From Clostridium sp. (lineage in GTDB: Bacteria; Bacillota; Clostridia; Clostridiales; Clostridiaceae), in assembly GCF_017888565.1 (NCBI RefSeq), contig NZ_JAGHFX010000035.1, positions 23,998 through 87,997 of the forward strand: a stretch of DNA of 64,000 nucleotides, written 5' to 3'. Of the stretch, positions 8,641 to 17,579 are shown one piece after another. A program made the position numbers and the translations under genes. The notes beneath the pieces were generated by a model. That model had not been told where the DNA came from. It saw only the letters and a list, made by a program, of their open reading frames with translations, and did no database searches. Each line of letters starts with the position of its first letter. Position 1 is the first letter of the stretch.

Positions 8641-10311
8641 TTATTTAAGTAATTGAACTATATCTTCAAGCTTCTTGCCGCCAAAATACACTTTAGAGTC
8701 GTTGATTATTAGTGCGGGAACGCTCATTATTTTATGTTTATCTTTAATATCTTTGAAATTAGATAAATCTAGCATTTCTGTTTCTATATTAGGATTTTCT
8801 ATAGCTATTCTTTGAGCTGCAGTTACAACTTCAGGGCAAACGTGGCAAGAAAGAGATACTGCAACTTTAATATTAGTTTTCTTATCTAGTGAGAGTGATT
8901 TAATTTCATTTAGTAAATCTTCATTTAGTGATTGACCTGGACCAGCTAAATTGTAAATAGCAAGTATAAATGAATTTAATTCATGTCCTCCAGGGACTCC
9001 ATGGAATTTAACTCCGCTGTAGTTACTATCTTTATCTAATAAAGCAACTACAGGATACTTATCTGCATGAATTTTAGATTCCATTTCAGTATTTTCACCT
9101 TTTTTATAGATTATAGCAGAAATTTTATCACTCAAGTCAGATATATCTAAAACTAAATCTCTTAATTCAATTGATTTTTTGTTACTTTCGTCAACTATTG
9201 ATACTAATGAAATGTTATTTTCTATTTTAGCTAATATACCTTTTAATTGGTTTCTTAAAGTGTCGTTTAATAAGTTGCTTTTTCCGGATAAAGTCTTATT
9301 ATTAGAAGTAAGTACTTCATTTTTAGTCTCCACTTTTTCTTCAATAACTTCTTCTTCAACTATTCCGAGTCTTTCTTTTTCAGATGCAACATGTCTTTCA
9401 GCATCTGTTGCTGCAATAGCACCATCAGCCACAGCTGTTACAACTTGTCTTAATAGCTTAGGTCTTAAGTCACCAGCAGCATAAACACCTTTAATATTAG
9501 TTTCCATATTTTCATTTGTTAAGATATATCCATATCGATCCATTTCTATTTTATCTTTAAATACTTTAGTCTGTGGCTCATAACCAACAAATACAAAGAT
9601 ACCAAATGTTCCATCTTCTTTAGGAGGGAAGTATTCTGACCTTTCATTAGTAACATTATTAATAAGTTTTACAGATCTTAGAACATCATCACCAACAGCT
9701 TCTACAACTTCAGTATTAAATCTTATTTCGATATTTTTATTGGCTTTTACTTTATCACCTATAGATTTAGCACAAGTAAATTCAGGTTCCCTTGCTACTA
9801 TAATTACTTTTTTAGCAAATCTAGTTAAGTAAATGGCTTCTTCAGCAGCAGCATAACCTGCACCGATTACAAGAACCTCTAAGTCTTTAAAGAATTCTCC
9901 ATCGCAAGTAGCACAGTAGGCAACACCTCTACCACCGTATTCAATCTCTCCAGGGAAACCTAATTTTCTTGGTGAAGCACCTGTTGCTATAATTACAGAT
10001 CTACCTTGAATTTCACCATTATTTGTCTTGATAATTTTTACATCTCCAGAAAAATCAACATCAACTACATCTGCTGTTTGGAATTTAACACCGAAGTTCT
10101 CAGCTTGGGTTCTCATATCTGAAGTTAAATTAGGGCCAGTTGTTTTTACAATACCAGGGTAGTTTACAATTTCGGCAGTACTATTAATTTGACCACCAGT
10201 ATGCTCTTTTTCTATTATTAAAGTATTAAGCCTTGCTCTACCAGCATATAGACCAGCAGATAAACCAGCAGGACCACCACCGATTATAATTAAATCATAT
10301 ATTTTATTCAT
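8641..10311 (-). CDS. TrxB-like flavoprotein fused to a glutaredoxin-like domain (AhpF-type reductase)
   Basis: The 556-residue enzyme has an N-terminal thioredoxin-reductase module (residues 1-~320) with FAD motif GGGPAGLSAG, NAD(P)H motif GAGYAAAEEA and redox pair C133-x-x-C136 (YCATCDGEFF). A Lys/Glu-rich linker (~320-360) and a C-terminal thioredoxin-fold module with C489-x-x-C492 (SCHVCPE) and a cis-Pro segment (SVPALII) follow. Enterobacterial AhpF carries the thioredoxin-fold module at the N-terminus, so this is the reversed, clostridial arrangement. It should pass electrons from NAD(P)H to the AhpC encoded next door, for peroxide reduction in the cytoplasm. The start at 10311 follows AAGGAGGAATT on the minus strand. 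Confidence 0.85.
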   Translation of the reverse strand: MNKIYDLIIIGGGPAGLSAGLYAGRARLNTLIIEKEHTGGQINSTAEIVNYPGIVKTTGPNLTSDMRTQAENFGVKFQTADVVDVDFSGDVKIIKTNNGEIQGRSVIIATGASPRKLGFPGEIEYGGRGVAYCATCDGEFFKDLEVLVIGAGYAAAEEAIYLTRFAKKVIIVAREPEFTCAKSIGDKVKANKNIEIRFNTEVVEAVGDDVLRSVKLINNVTNERSEYFPPKEDGTFGIFVFVGYEPQTKVFKDKIEMDRYGYILTNENMETNIKGVYAAGDLRPKLLRQVVTAVADGAIAATDAERHVASEKERLGIVEEEVIEEKVETKNEVLTSNNKTLSGKSNLLNDTLRNQLKGILAKIENNISLVSIVDESNKKSIELRDLVLDISDLSDKISAIIYKKGENTEMESKIHADKYPVVALLDKDSNYSGVKFHGVPGGHELNSFILAIYNLAGPGQSLNEDLLNEIKSLSLDKKTNIKVAVSLSCHVCPEVVTAAQRIAIENPNIETEMLDLSNFKDIKDKHKIMSVPALIINDSKVYFGGKKLEDIVQLLK

Positions 10312-10375
10312 AAATTCCTCCTTAAAATTTCAAATATGTTATTAAGTAATAATAATTATTGATTAGTTTATTAAA

Positions 10376-10402
10376 AAAATAGCGAGTTTCCTCGCTAATT
10401 TT
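10376..10402 (-). terminator. Terminator between ahpC and the reductase gene
   Basis: A 6-bp GC stem (AGCGAG/CTCGCT) with a GAAA-type loop is flanked by A and T runs on both sides. On the minus strand it follows ahpC and precedes the reductase gene. It may limit read-through so that AhpC is made in excess of its reductase. Confidence 0.7.
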
Positions 10403-10457
10403 TTAATATATGATTGGATATATAGTGAGGAGAAAATAGCTCTCCTTATGTTTTATA

Positions 10458-11021
10458 TTAAAGTTTACCAACTAAATCTAAGCTTGGTACTAAAGTTTCT
10501 TCACCTGGAGTCCAGTTTGCAGGGCAAACTTGATCGCCGTGTTCAGCTACGAATTGAGCAGCTTGAACTTTTCTTAATAATTCTTCAGCATTTCTTCCAA
10601 TTCCGTTTTGATGAACTTCGTAAGCTTGGATTTCTCCTTCAGGATTAACTATGAATGTACCTCTTAAAGCTAAACCTTCTTCTTCTATAAGAACTTCAAA
10701 CATTCTTGCTAATTTTCCAGTAGGGTCAGCTAACATTGGGTATTGAATTTTTCCTATTGTTTCTGTTGCATCAGCCCATGCTTTGTGAACGAAGTGAGTA
10801 TCTTCAGATACTGAGTATATTTCAGCACCAATTTTTTTGAATTCTTCATAATGATCAGCTAAGTCTCCTAATTCAGTTGGGCAAACAAATGTAAAGTCTG
10901 CTGGGTAGAAGAAGAAGATTGACCATTTACCTAAAACATCTTCCTTTGATACTTCCTTAAAGTTACCATTGTGGTAAGCTTGAACTTTAAAATCTTCTAT
11001 ATTTTTTCCTATTAATGACAT
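10458..11021 (-). CDS. ahpC: Alkyl hydroperoxide reductase subunit C (typical 2-Cys peroxiredoxin)
   Basis: The 187-residue peroxiredoxin has peroxidatic C47 in DFTFVCPTE and resolving C166 in DQVCPANWTPG. It has the usual length and the C-terminal extension typical of AhpC. It reduces hydrogen peroxide and organic peroxides in the cytoplasm and is re-reduced by an AhpF-type flavoprotein, here encoded immediately downstream on the same strand. The start ATG at 11021 follows AAGGAGGAAACA. The upstream region holds an AT-only palindrome that could be a peroxide-regulator site. Confidence 0.95.
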   Translation of the reverse strand: MSLIGKNIEDFKVQAYHNGNFKEVSKEDVLGKWSIFFFYPADFTFVCPTELGDLADHYEEFKKIGAEIYSVSEDTHFVHKAWADATETIGKIQYPMLADPTGKLARMFEVLIEEEGLALRGTFIVNPEGEIQAYEVHQNGIGRNAEELLRKVQAAQFVAEHGDQVCPANWTPGEETLVPSLDLVGKL

Positions 11022-11057
11022 ATATTGTTTCCTCCTTGTTTTTAAAAATTACTATGT

Positions 11058-11080
11058 ATTAATAATAATTATTATTTAAT
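11058..11080. promoter_or_regulatory. Candidate PerR-like operator upstream of ahpC
   Basis: A perfect 16-base palindrome AATAATAATTATTATT at 11061-11076 lies about 40 bases upstream of the ahpC start. A related sequence, AATAATAATTATT, occurs near 10349-10361 upstream of the reductase gene. Length and AT composition resemble PerR boxes (TTATAATnATTATAA), but the match is partial and AT-rich DNA yields such sites by chance. Inference only. Confidence 0.3.
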
Positions 11081-11309
11081 AAAAAGTCAATAGATTTAGC
11101 GAAAATAATTGATAATTTTTATCATTTGATTTTTTATTGCAATTATACAGAAATATATAACATTATTACCAAAATAGGAGTAATATTTACACATAATAAT
11201 TAAATAAAAATTAAGAAATTTAATACATATTGTTTTAGAGTTATATTTAGTATAAAATATATATAAAAAGTAGATTTTAAAAAGTAGATTTTTAGGGAGG
11301 ATAATATTC

Positions 11310-11561
11310 TTGAACAAGGGTGGAATTAGATTATATTATAAAAATCAGGAAGAGCTTAGCTATGCGCTAAGAGACTACATAGACGATTACTTTGAAGGTA
11401 ACATAGAGGATGAAGCTCTAGAAGAAAAAATATTTATGGTAATAGAAGCTAATAGAGCTAAATTTTATAAAGATGAAGAAATAGCTAAGAAACCAAAGCA
11501 AATTTTAGGGAAAACAAGATTAAATGTATTAGAACAAATTTTAAAGAAAAAAAGGGGATAA
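11310..11561 (+). CDS. Small conserved Firmicutes protein (TIGR04540-like)
   Basis: This 83-residue protein starts at TTG 11310, placed by a GGGAGG site nine bases upstream. It is highly charged with no membrane segment or cysteine. The N-terminal half (YKNQEELSYALRDYIDDYFEGNIEDEALEEKI) and the Lys-rich end ILGKTRLNVLEQILKKK resemble a small conserved family I recall as TIGR04540, of unknown function. It is transcribed alone and divergently from ahpC. Family recall is moderate and the function is unknown. Confidence 0.65.
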   Translation: MNKGGIRLYYKNQEELSYALRDYIDDYFEGNIEDEALEEKIFMVIEANRAKFYKDEEIAKKPKQILGKTRLNVLEQILKKKRG

Positions 11562-11656
11562 TAACCTGATAAAGCAATCATTATTTAAGAATTTATGTTT
11601 ATAAAACTTTAAATGGTTCCACTAATAATTTGGATTACTTATATTTGGGAATTAAT

Positions 11657-11693
11657 AAGAAGGACAAGTAGAAATACTTATCCTTCTTTTTTT
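11657..11693. terminator. Bidirectional terminator
   Basis: A 14-position stem (AAGAAGGACAAGTA with TACTTATCCTTCTT, one mismatch) with a GAAA loop and T7 tail on the plus strand. It sits directly against the stop of the convergent glycosyltransferase gene, so it probably serves both sides. Confidence 0.78.
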
Positions 11694-12693
11694 AATTAAG
11701 CTTTTTTAAGTTTTCTAAATTAAAACCAAGCATTTCCGGTATGAAGTTTTTTAAGTTTATAAAATCTAATCTAAAATAATATGGGGAGTATTTTTCATAA
11801 AGCTCTAGATATAATTTTAGATTTTCTCGTGATTTTTCTATATTATTTAATTTTTCATAACATAAACTAATTAATAAATAGATTTCCCTAAAAGCATTAT
11901 TTTCAAATAAAAAGCTTTCTCCTTTAAGAATAGCTTTTCTATATTTTTTTGCCTTATAATAAGTTTTTACAATTAAAAAAGAAATATAGCTATTTATATA
12001 GTAGTTATCATTTAGATCAATTGCTTTAATATAGTTGTTTATTGCTATAGTATATTTATTTAAAAGGAAATATTCATTTGCAATGTTATAGTAATATAAA
12101 TAATTTTTTTCTTTGGTGTCATAAGATAAATATATGGAAAGATTTCTATTACACCTATCTGTTAATTGTTTTTTATTATAATCATATCCAAAGTTATATA
12201 ATATAACTTCTAAATTTAAAATTTGATTTAAATATGAATCATTATATAAAGAGTTGCTAAGTTTTTCATTTATTTTTCCAGAAAAATAAAATCCAGAGTT
12301 ATTCTTAATAATCCTAAGTAAATACTCGCCTTTATAAGGCTTATTATCTATTATGTTTATAAGTTTCAATCTGAATCCTAAATATAAAGAATCATTTAGA
12401 ATATTTTTTAATTTAGATACTTGAGTAGTGTCTAATGACTCATCGCAATCAATGCACAAAATCCAATCTTTAGACGCAACTTCTAATGCCTTATTTCTTA
12501 CAGAGCTAAAGTTATTATTCCATGGAAACTTTATTATCTTTGCGTTGAATTCTTGGGCTATATTAGTAGTACTATCAGTGGATCCAGTATCAATTAAAAT
12601 TATTTCATCAGCAATACTTTTTATACTTTTAAGACATCTAGTTAAGTTTGTCTCTTCATTTCTAGCTATAATACAAACGCTTAAAGTATTCAA
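11692..12693 (-). CDS. Family 2 glycosyltransferase with C-terminal TPR-like repeats
   Basis: The N-terminal ~120 residues form a GT-A fold: LSVCIIARNEETNLTRCL, then DTGSTDSTTNIA, and the DxD-like metal site CIDCDESLD. The remainder is helical with repeats resembling TPRs (YYNIANEYFLLNKYTIAINNY). This layout matches SunS-like and related cytosolic GT2 enzymes. I place the start at TTG 12693 because GGAGGT (12703-12708, minus strand) lies nine bases upstream. A TTG seven codons earlier is in frame but has no site. The donor and acceptor are unknown. It is divergent from another glycosyltransferase gene. Confidence 0.8.
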   Translation of the reverse strand: MNTLSVCIIARNEETNLTRCLKSIKSIADEIILIDTGSTDSTTNIAQEFNAKIIKFPWNNNFSSVRNKALEVASKDWILCIDCDESLDTTQVSKLKNILNDSLYLGFRLKLINIIDNKPYKGEYLLRIIKNNSGFYFSGKINEKLSNSLYNDSYLNQILNLEVILYNFGYDYNKKQLTDRCNRNLSIYLSYDTKEKNYLYYYNIANEYFLLNKYTIAINNYIKAIDLNDNYYINSYISFLIVKTYYKAKKYRKAILKGESFLFENNAFREIYLLISLCYEKLNNIEKSRENLKLYLELYEKYSPYYFRLDFINLKNFIPEMLGFNLENLKKLN

Positions 12694-12890
12694 AGAAAAG
12701 TTACCTCCAAACAAAAATGGTTTTATTATAGAATATGATAATAAATAAAATATGCTAATAATAGAAAAATAGATATTACTATTAAATTCTACTTAAAACT
12801 ACTTAATAAAGGGTATTTTATTAAAAATAAGCATAATATGATAATTAGGAATAAACTATTGTATATAAAATAAATAATTGGAGGAAGTCA

Positions 12891-14816
12891 ATGATTAGAA
12901 TTTTAATTGGGAGTCCTATTCATCAAAAGCCCATTATTTTAAAAGAATTCCTTATGTCATTAAAAGAATTAGATTCAGATGATTTATATATTGAGTATTG
13001 TTTTATTGATGATAATGATATAGAAGAATCTTCACTAATATTAAATAAGTTTAAAGAATATGTGAAGAAAGTTACTATTTTAGAAAGTAAAGAAAGTACC
13101 TCTTCATATATATGTGATGATTATACTCATAGATGGTCAAATGATTTAATAAGAAAAGTGTCAAACTTTAAAAATACTATAATAGAAAAAGCAGTAAAAG
13201 AAGATTATGATTATCTTTTTCTTGTAGATTCTGATTTAATAATGCATTCTAAAACATTAAAAAGGCTAGTATCATTAAATAAAGAAATAGTTTCAAATAT
13301 ATTCTGGACAAGATGGCAACCTAATAGTTATGAGCAACCACAAGTTTGGTTAAAGGATATGTACACTTTATATAATTTTGAACATGGAGAAAACTTGAGT
13401 GAAAGTGAAGTTATAAAAAGAACATCAGATTTTATTAATATGCTTAGAAAACCAGGGACATATAAGGTTGGAGGACTCGGAGCATGCACTTTGATATCGA
13501 AAGGAGCACTTTTAAAAGGGGTAAATTTTAATCCAGTTTATAATATTTCCTTTTGGGGGGAAGATAGACACTTTTGTATAAGAGCAGCTGTACTAGGAAT
13601 TCAATTATATGTAGATACCTATTATCCGGCTCATCATATATATAGAGATGAAGATTTAAAAAAAGTAGATCAATATAAAGAATCAAATAATATAAGAGAT
13701 TTTCAAATTTATAGTGCTAAAGCATATGATACATTGAAGATAGCTTTAGAAGCAGTTAGAGATTATAGTTATAAAGAAGATATCCCTTTAAATCATCTAG
13801 AATACTTTGGAGAAGAAGAAAAAGCTAGATTAAAAAGAGAGTTAATAGCAAATCGAGGAAGAGTATTAGAAGAAAGAATAACAAATAAAATAAATATAAT
13901 AAGTCATCAAACACCATATACTGATAACGTTAATGAAATAGTTATTAAAGTTATTTATAGCGAATCAGGATATAGAAATAACTATAGTTATTATGAAGAG
14001 AGTCAAAGTGAATTTACTTTACAGATGGACAAAAATGAAAATTATAAAGTAGTTCAATGGATAGTCGAAGGTAAAAAAGAACCTGTAATTAAGCCTTTGG
14101 TAAGGAAAGCTAAAGAGGAAGGTAATAAACTAACTTTATCAATGGTAGTTAAAAATGAAGAAAATAGATTTTTAAAAGCAGTGTTAGAAGATGCTAAACA
14201 ATATATTGATAATGCAGTTATAATTGATGATGGGAGTACTGATAATACTGTAGGAATAATAAAAGAAGTGTTAGGTGATATACCATATATATTAGTAGAA
14301 AATAAAGATTCAAAATTTAGTAATGAAGTTACCTTAAGAAAGCAACAGTGGGAAGAAACTATAAAGATTAATCCTGATTGGATAATATTTTTAGATGCTG
14401 ATGAGATATTTGAAAATAGATTCAAATATAATGTAAGGGATTTAATGAAGAATACTGAAGTAGATGGTTATATGTTTAGGTTATATGATTTTTGGGATGA
14501 AGATCATTATAGAGAAGATAGTTTATGGAATGCTCATAACACTTATAGATTATTTATGATAAGATATCAAGAAAATTATAATTATAAGTTTAGAGAAACA
14601 CCGCAACATTGCGGAAGGATGCCATATAATTGCAATAACTTATCATATGAGTTAAGTAGTTTACGATTAAAGCATTATGGGTGGTCTAGATTAGAAGATA
14701 GAGAAGAAAAGTTTGAAAGATATATGAATCTAGATCCAGAAGGTAAGTTTGGAATTCTTGCACAGTATTATTCAATATTAGATAAAAATCCAAACTTAAA
14801 AAAGTGGGAAGAGTAG
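12891..14816 (+). CDS. Two-domain glycosyltransferase
   Basis: The 641-residue protein carries two GT-A-like modules. Residues ~1-270 form one module with YLFLVDSDLIMH as a DxD-type site, a GGLGACTLISKGAL segment, and WGEDRHFCIRA, a WGED acceptor-loop motif. Residues ~415-640 form a classical GT2 module (LTLSMVVKNEENRFLKAVL, DDGSTDNTVGI, FLDADEIFE). The start is ATG 12891 with GGAGGAAG seven bases upstream. No signal peptide or membrane helix is visible, so it is probably cytoplasmic. With the divergent GT2 gene it may modify a surface glycan, glycoprotein or peptide, but no acceptor gene is nearby. Confidence 0.8.
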   Translation: MIRILIGSPIHQKPIILKEFLMSLKELDSDDLYIEYCFIDDNDIEESSLILNKFKEYVKKVTILESKESTSSYICDDYTHRWSNDLIRKVSNFKNTIIEKAVKEDYDYLFLVDSDLIMHSKTLKRLVSLNKEIVSNIFWTRWQPNSYEQPQVWLKDMYTLYNFEHGENLSESEVIKRTSDFINMLRKPGTYKVGGLGACTLISKGALLKGVNFNPVYNISFWGEDRHFCIRAAVLGIQLYVDTYYPAHHIYRDEDLKKVDQYKESNNIRDFQIYSAKAYDTLKIALEAVRDYSYKEDIPLNHLEYFGEEEKARLKRELIANRGRVLEERITNKINIISHQTPYTDNVNEIVIKVIYSESGYRNNYSYYEESQSEFTLQMDKNENYKVVQWIVEGKKEPVIKPLVRKAKEEGNKLTLSMVVKNEENRFLKAVLEDAKQYIDNAVIIDDGSTDNTVGIIKEVLGDIPYILVENKDSKFSNEVTLRKQQWEETIKINPDWIIFLDADEIFENRFKYNVRDLMKNTEVDGYMFRLYDFWDEDHYREDSLWNAHNTYRLFMIRYQENYNYKFRETPQHCGRMPYNCNNLSYELSSLRLKHYGWSRLEDREEKFERYMNLDPEGKFGILAQYYSILDKNPNLKKWEE

Positions 14817-14907
14817 TGATAAATTAAAAAGTTTATGCTATGTTAGCTAGTTTTGTAGTATTTTGTGTTATAAAGTGCGAATATAAAGGCTACGATAACT
14901 AGATATG

Positions 14908-15128
14908 TTCAATAAGCTAAATAGCTATGCAGGCATTGAATACTTAGTGAAGCTAGCTGAACTTAGTATGAAAGCCCATCTACTGAAGCTTCTCTGAAGT
15001 AGATGTTCCTATTAAATTTTGGAATAACTACTATGCCAAGAGTTTTGGTTAACTCGCTGCACTCAGACAATTAAGCAACACTAAGACCTAGTAGTTATTT
15101 CTACGCCAAATACTTCTAATTGCTCGCT
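14908..15128. mobile_element. Small insertion in repeat copy A, rich in hairpins
   Basis: About 221 bp are absent from copy B and flanked by the 5-bp direct repeat ATATG (14903-14907 and 15129-15133). Inside are several self-complementary blocks: AATAACTACTA pairing with TAGTAGTTATT, CATCTACT pairing with AGTAGATG, and ACTTAGT-containing arms. It has no coding capacity. The flanking duplication plus foldback structure suggests a non-autonomous transposable element. No clear terminal inverted repeats were found, so the class is uncertain. Confidence 0.6.
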
Positions 15129-15242
15129 ATATGCTTATTCCACCGTCTATTTATATTCGTCAACTTATATTTTACCACTTTACACCGTTAAATTAAGAAT
15201 TAGCCTTATTAATGATATGTATTAAATTGGAGATTTTATTAT

Positions 15243-15366
15243 AATGAGAAACTACAATTCTTATTTAAGATATCTAAGATGGCGTTAAGAATTTTTATTG
15301 TTTGAGCGCAGCGAGTTATAAAAATTTAGTCATCTTAGATATCTTAAATTTAGAATTGTATTCGAT
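15243..15366. mobile_element. Palindromic MITE-like insertion in repeat copy A
   Basis: About 124 bp are missing from copy B and flanked by the 5-bp direct repeat ATTAT (15238-15242 and 15367-15371). The element is one long foldback: ACAATTC followed by TTTAAGATATCTAAGATG on the left pairs with CATCTTAGATATCTTAAA and GAATTGT on the right. An inner stem (AATTTTTAT/ATAAAAATT) leads to a GAGCGCAGCGAG apex. No gene is inside. This is the signature of a miniature inverted-repeat element. Confidence 0.7.
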
Positions 15367-15494
15367 ATTATATAAAAATCGGAAAGTTAATACATATCAT
15401 TATGTTTAATTCGCAATTTATAAATGTTATAAATATAAGAAGTAATATCATTTGTTTCATTGTAGATTATATTTTAATTTACAATATATAAAAG

Positions 15495-15536
15495 AGGCTG
15501 TTGAAAAAGATACTTAATGTAAAATTATAGCCCCTT
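15495..15536 (-). terminator. Probable terminator of the flavodoxin gene
   Basis: On the minus strand AAGGGGCT, a ~28-base loop and AGCCTCTT followed by a T-rich stretch lie just after the flavodoxin stop. The large loop makes it less certain than the others. Confidence 0.5.
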
Positions 15537-15555
15537 GAATTAAAGTTTAATATAA

Positions 15556-16035
15556 TTATAAGTTTATTTTCTCAATTTCAGATATTAATGATTTTATATC
15601 ATTTTCATTTGGGTGGTTTAATGATTCTACAAGATTATATTTAATTGCTTCAAATTTTTCAGGCATAGCTTCTTTTATCTTATTTTGAATAGCATCTGAT
15701 ACTCTGCCTTGGCACATATATGTTCCTATAATAGTATTAGATTGAGGTACTAATTTTTTTACGCTATCTAAAATCCCACTAAAGTATTCTTTTGTATTAT
15801 CATACCCGGCAGTTCCAAATATAAATACCTTCTTACCAGAAAGTTTCTCTATAAATGCTTTAATATCTGCTCCACAAGAGTTTCCTGCCGTCCAAAATCC
15901 TACAAATATAATATCTGCTTCAAGTGCTTCATCACAAGGTTTCCCAAAATAACACTCACCAACTTTATTTTTAATTGTTTCTGCTAACTTTTTTGTATTA
16001 TCAGTTACACTGCTAAAAACTATTGAATATTCCAT
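15556..16035 (-). CDS. Flavodoxin family protein
   Basis: The 159-residue protein has the flavodoxin fold: an N-terminal FMN phosphate loop SSVTDNTKK after the first beta strand, then IIFVGFWTAGNSCGADIKAF and VFIFGTAGYDNTKEYF. It has the normal length for a single-domain flavodoxin and no signal peptide. It would carry low-potential electrons in the cytoplasm. The start ATG at 16035 follows AAGGAGAAAAA. It lies downstream of the hydrogenase-like gene on the same strand, about 110 bases away, and may be its redox partner. The two genes are bracketed by direct repeats. Confidence 0.85.
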   Translation of the reverse strand: MEYSIVFSSVTDNTKKLAETIKNKVGECYFGKPCDEALEADIIFVGFWTAGNSCGADIKAFIEKLSGKKVFIFGTAGYDNTKEYFSGILDSVKKLVPQSNTIIGTYMCQGRVSDAIQNKIKEAMPEKFEAIKYNLVESLNHPNENDIKSLISEIEKINL

Positions 16036-16144
16036 TTTTTCTCCTTATCATACGCTAGAATTGTTGAATTATTATATAATAATTACTATATAATAATAAC
16101 TATTATATATAATATCATATTTATAATTGTAGAGCTACTAATTT

Positions 16145-17497
16145 TTATTTAAAATCTCTATGGAATATTGCAGTCTTAGTATCATCTTCAAAGTCTCTTA
16201 AAGATGTTATATTAAGTTTTGCTAAAACATTATCCATAGTAGTACTATGGGTTGCTACCTTTATTGGAGAATGATAAGCGAAATTATCTACAGCTATTTT
16301 CCCTTGTTCTTTTGGGATAATTGCTTTAGGACCACCAACACATCCCCCAATACAACCCATGCCTTCAACAAAGTTTGCTTTAATTTTGCCATTTAAAGCT
16401 TTGTTTAAGATATCTTTACACTCTCTTACTCCTTCAGCTCTGACAGAACTAAATAGCTTAGATTTTTCAGGATATAGTTCAGAAACAGCTTCACCAACTG
16501 CAATGGAAACACCACCTGTACGGGCATATAATCTACCGCCTCTTGAGGCATAATCTTTAGAAGGAATACCTTGAAGCTCATTAGGATTAATTTCAAAAGC
16601 TTTAAATATATTATCTAGTTCTTGGAAAGTTAAAACAAAATCAATATCTTCAGCTAAGTCAGGTTCTTTTGCCTCAGCCTTTTTAGCTATACATGGGCCT
16701 ATGAAAACGACTTTAGCATCTGGGTTTAATTTTTTTATAATTCTTCCAGCTCCAACCATAGGAGAAACAGATGGAGATAAATCTGGGACTAATTCTTTAT
16801 ATACTTTCTTAAGCATTCCAACCCACATAGGACAACAACATGAAGTTATCATTAAATCGTTAGGACCGTTAACATGATGATTAAATTCAACAGCCTCTTT
16901 AATAGTAATCATATCAGCAGCAAAAGCAACTTCAATCATATCAGTAAAGCCAATTTTAATAAAAGCAGCACGTAGTTGATCTATAGATACATCTTCACCA
17001 AATTGCCCCATAATAGCAGGAGCAACTGCAGCTATAACTGTCTTATTGTTTTTAATTAAGTCCAATACAGGGATAAAATCAACTTTATCTAAAATCTTAC
17101 CATCCTTGCAAGCATCTATGCATAAGCCACAACCAACACATAAATCATAATTTATATATGTAGATTTATTATCATCATCATACAATATTGCATCAAATGG
17201 ACAACTTGATTGACAATTAAATTTCTTATTTGCATCTTGTTTACAATTAATACTACAACTATCTAACTTTTCTATAAATCTTTTGTTAACAGCATAATTT
17301 GTAATTGCTTTCTTTATGTTATAAACATAGTTGTTATCAAAGTCTATAGAAACTCCACAAAGTGATGTAATAATTTTAAATGTTTCTTGAGGTGAAATTT
17401 CATGACAGACCATAATTCTAGAAAGCGTTTCATCAAAGTTGTCTTCGTAATAAGATCTTACTAAAGTATCAAAAAGATCATTGTATTTATTATGCAT
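16145..17497 (-). CDS. [FeFe]-hydrogenase-like iron-sulfur protein
   Basis: The 450-residue protein carries N-terminal ferredoxin-like cysteines (NCQSSCPFDAI, CVGCGLCIDACKDG at roughly residues 95-140) and a C-terminal Fe-hydrogenase large-subunit domain. H-cluster motifs are recognisable but altered. L1 is TSCCCPMW rather than TSCCPxW, and L2 is FIGPCIAKKAE with Gly where catalytic hydrogenases have Met (MPC). L3 is EGMGCIGGCVGGP, keeping the two ligand cysteines. It may be a divergent hydrogenase or a sensory relative. The start ATG at 17497 follows TTGGAGGTATATGA. The flavodoxin gene downstream could share its transcript. Confidence 0.8.
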   Translation of the reverse strand: MHNKYNDLFDTLVRSYYEDNFDETLSRIMVCHEISPQETFKIITSLCGVSIDFDNNYVYNIKKAITNYAVNKRFIEKLDSCSINCKQDANKKFNCQSSCPFDAILYDDDNKSTYINYDLCVGCGLCIDACKDGKILDKVDFIPVLDLIKNNKTVIAAVAPAIMGQFGEDVSIDQLRAAFIKIGFTDMIEVAFAADMITIKEAVEFNHHVNGPNDLMITSCCCPMWVGMLKKVYKELVPDLSPSVSPMVGAGRIIKKLNPDAKVVFIGPCIAKKAEAKEPDLAEDIDFVLTFQELDNIFKAFEINPNELQGIPSKDYASRGGRLYARTGGVSIAVGEAVSELYPEKSKLFSSVRAEGVRECKDILNKALNGKIKANFVEGMGCIGGCVGGPKAIIPKEQGKIAVDNFAYHSPIKVATHSTTMDNVLAKLNITSLRDFEDDTKTAIFHRDFK

Positions 17498-17579
17498 TCA
17501 TATACCTCCAAATAATTAATTTTCTATAGTTTAGTATATATAATTTACTAATTATTAATACTAAAAAGTTATAAATTCT

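Larger units (their letters stand above)
14879..15422. repeat. Dispersed repeat, copy A (interrupted by two insertions)
   Basis: Three segments of this stretch (14879-14907, ~15129-15242, ~15367-15422) match, in the same order and orientation, a compact 187-bp copy at 17580-17766. Shared landmarks are AAAGGCTACGATAACTAGA, the TATTAAATTGGAGAT stretch and AATCGGAAAGTTAATACAT. Two foreign pieces separate the segments, each flanked by a 5-bp duplication. No coding frame of note is present in the 14817-15555 gap. Confidence 0.85.
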
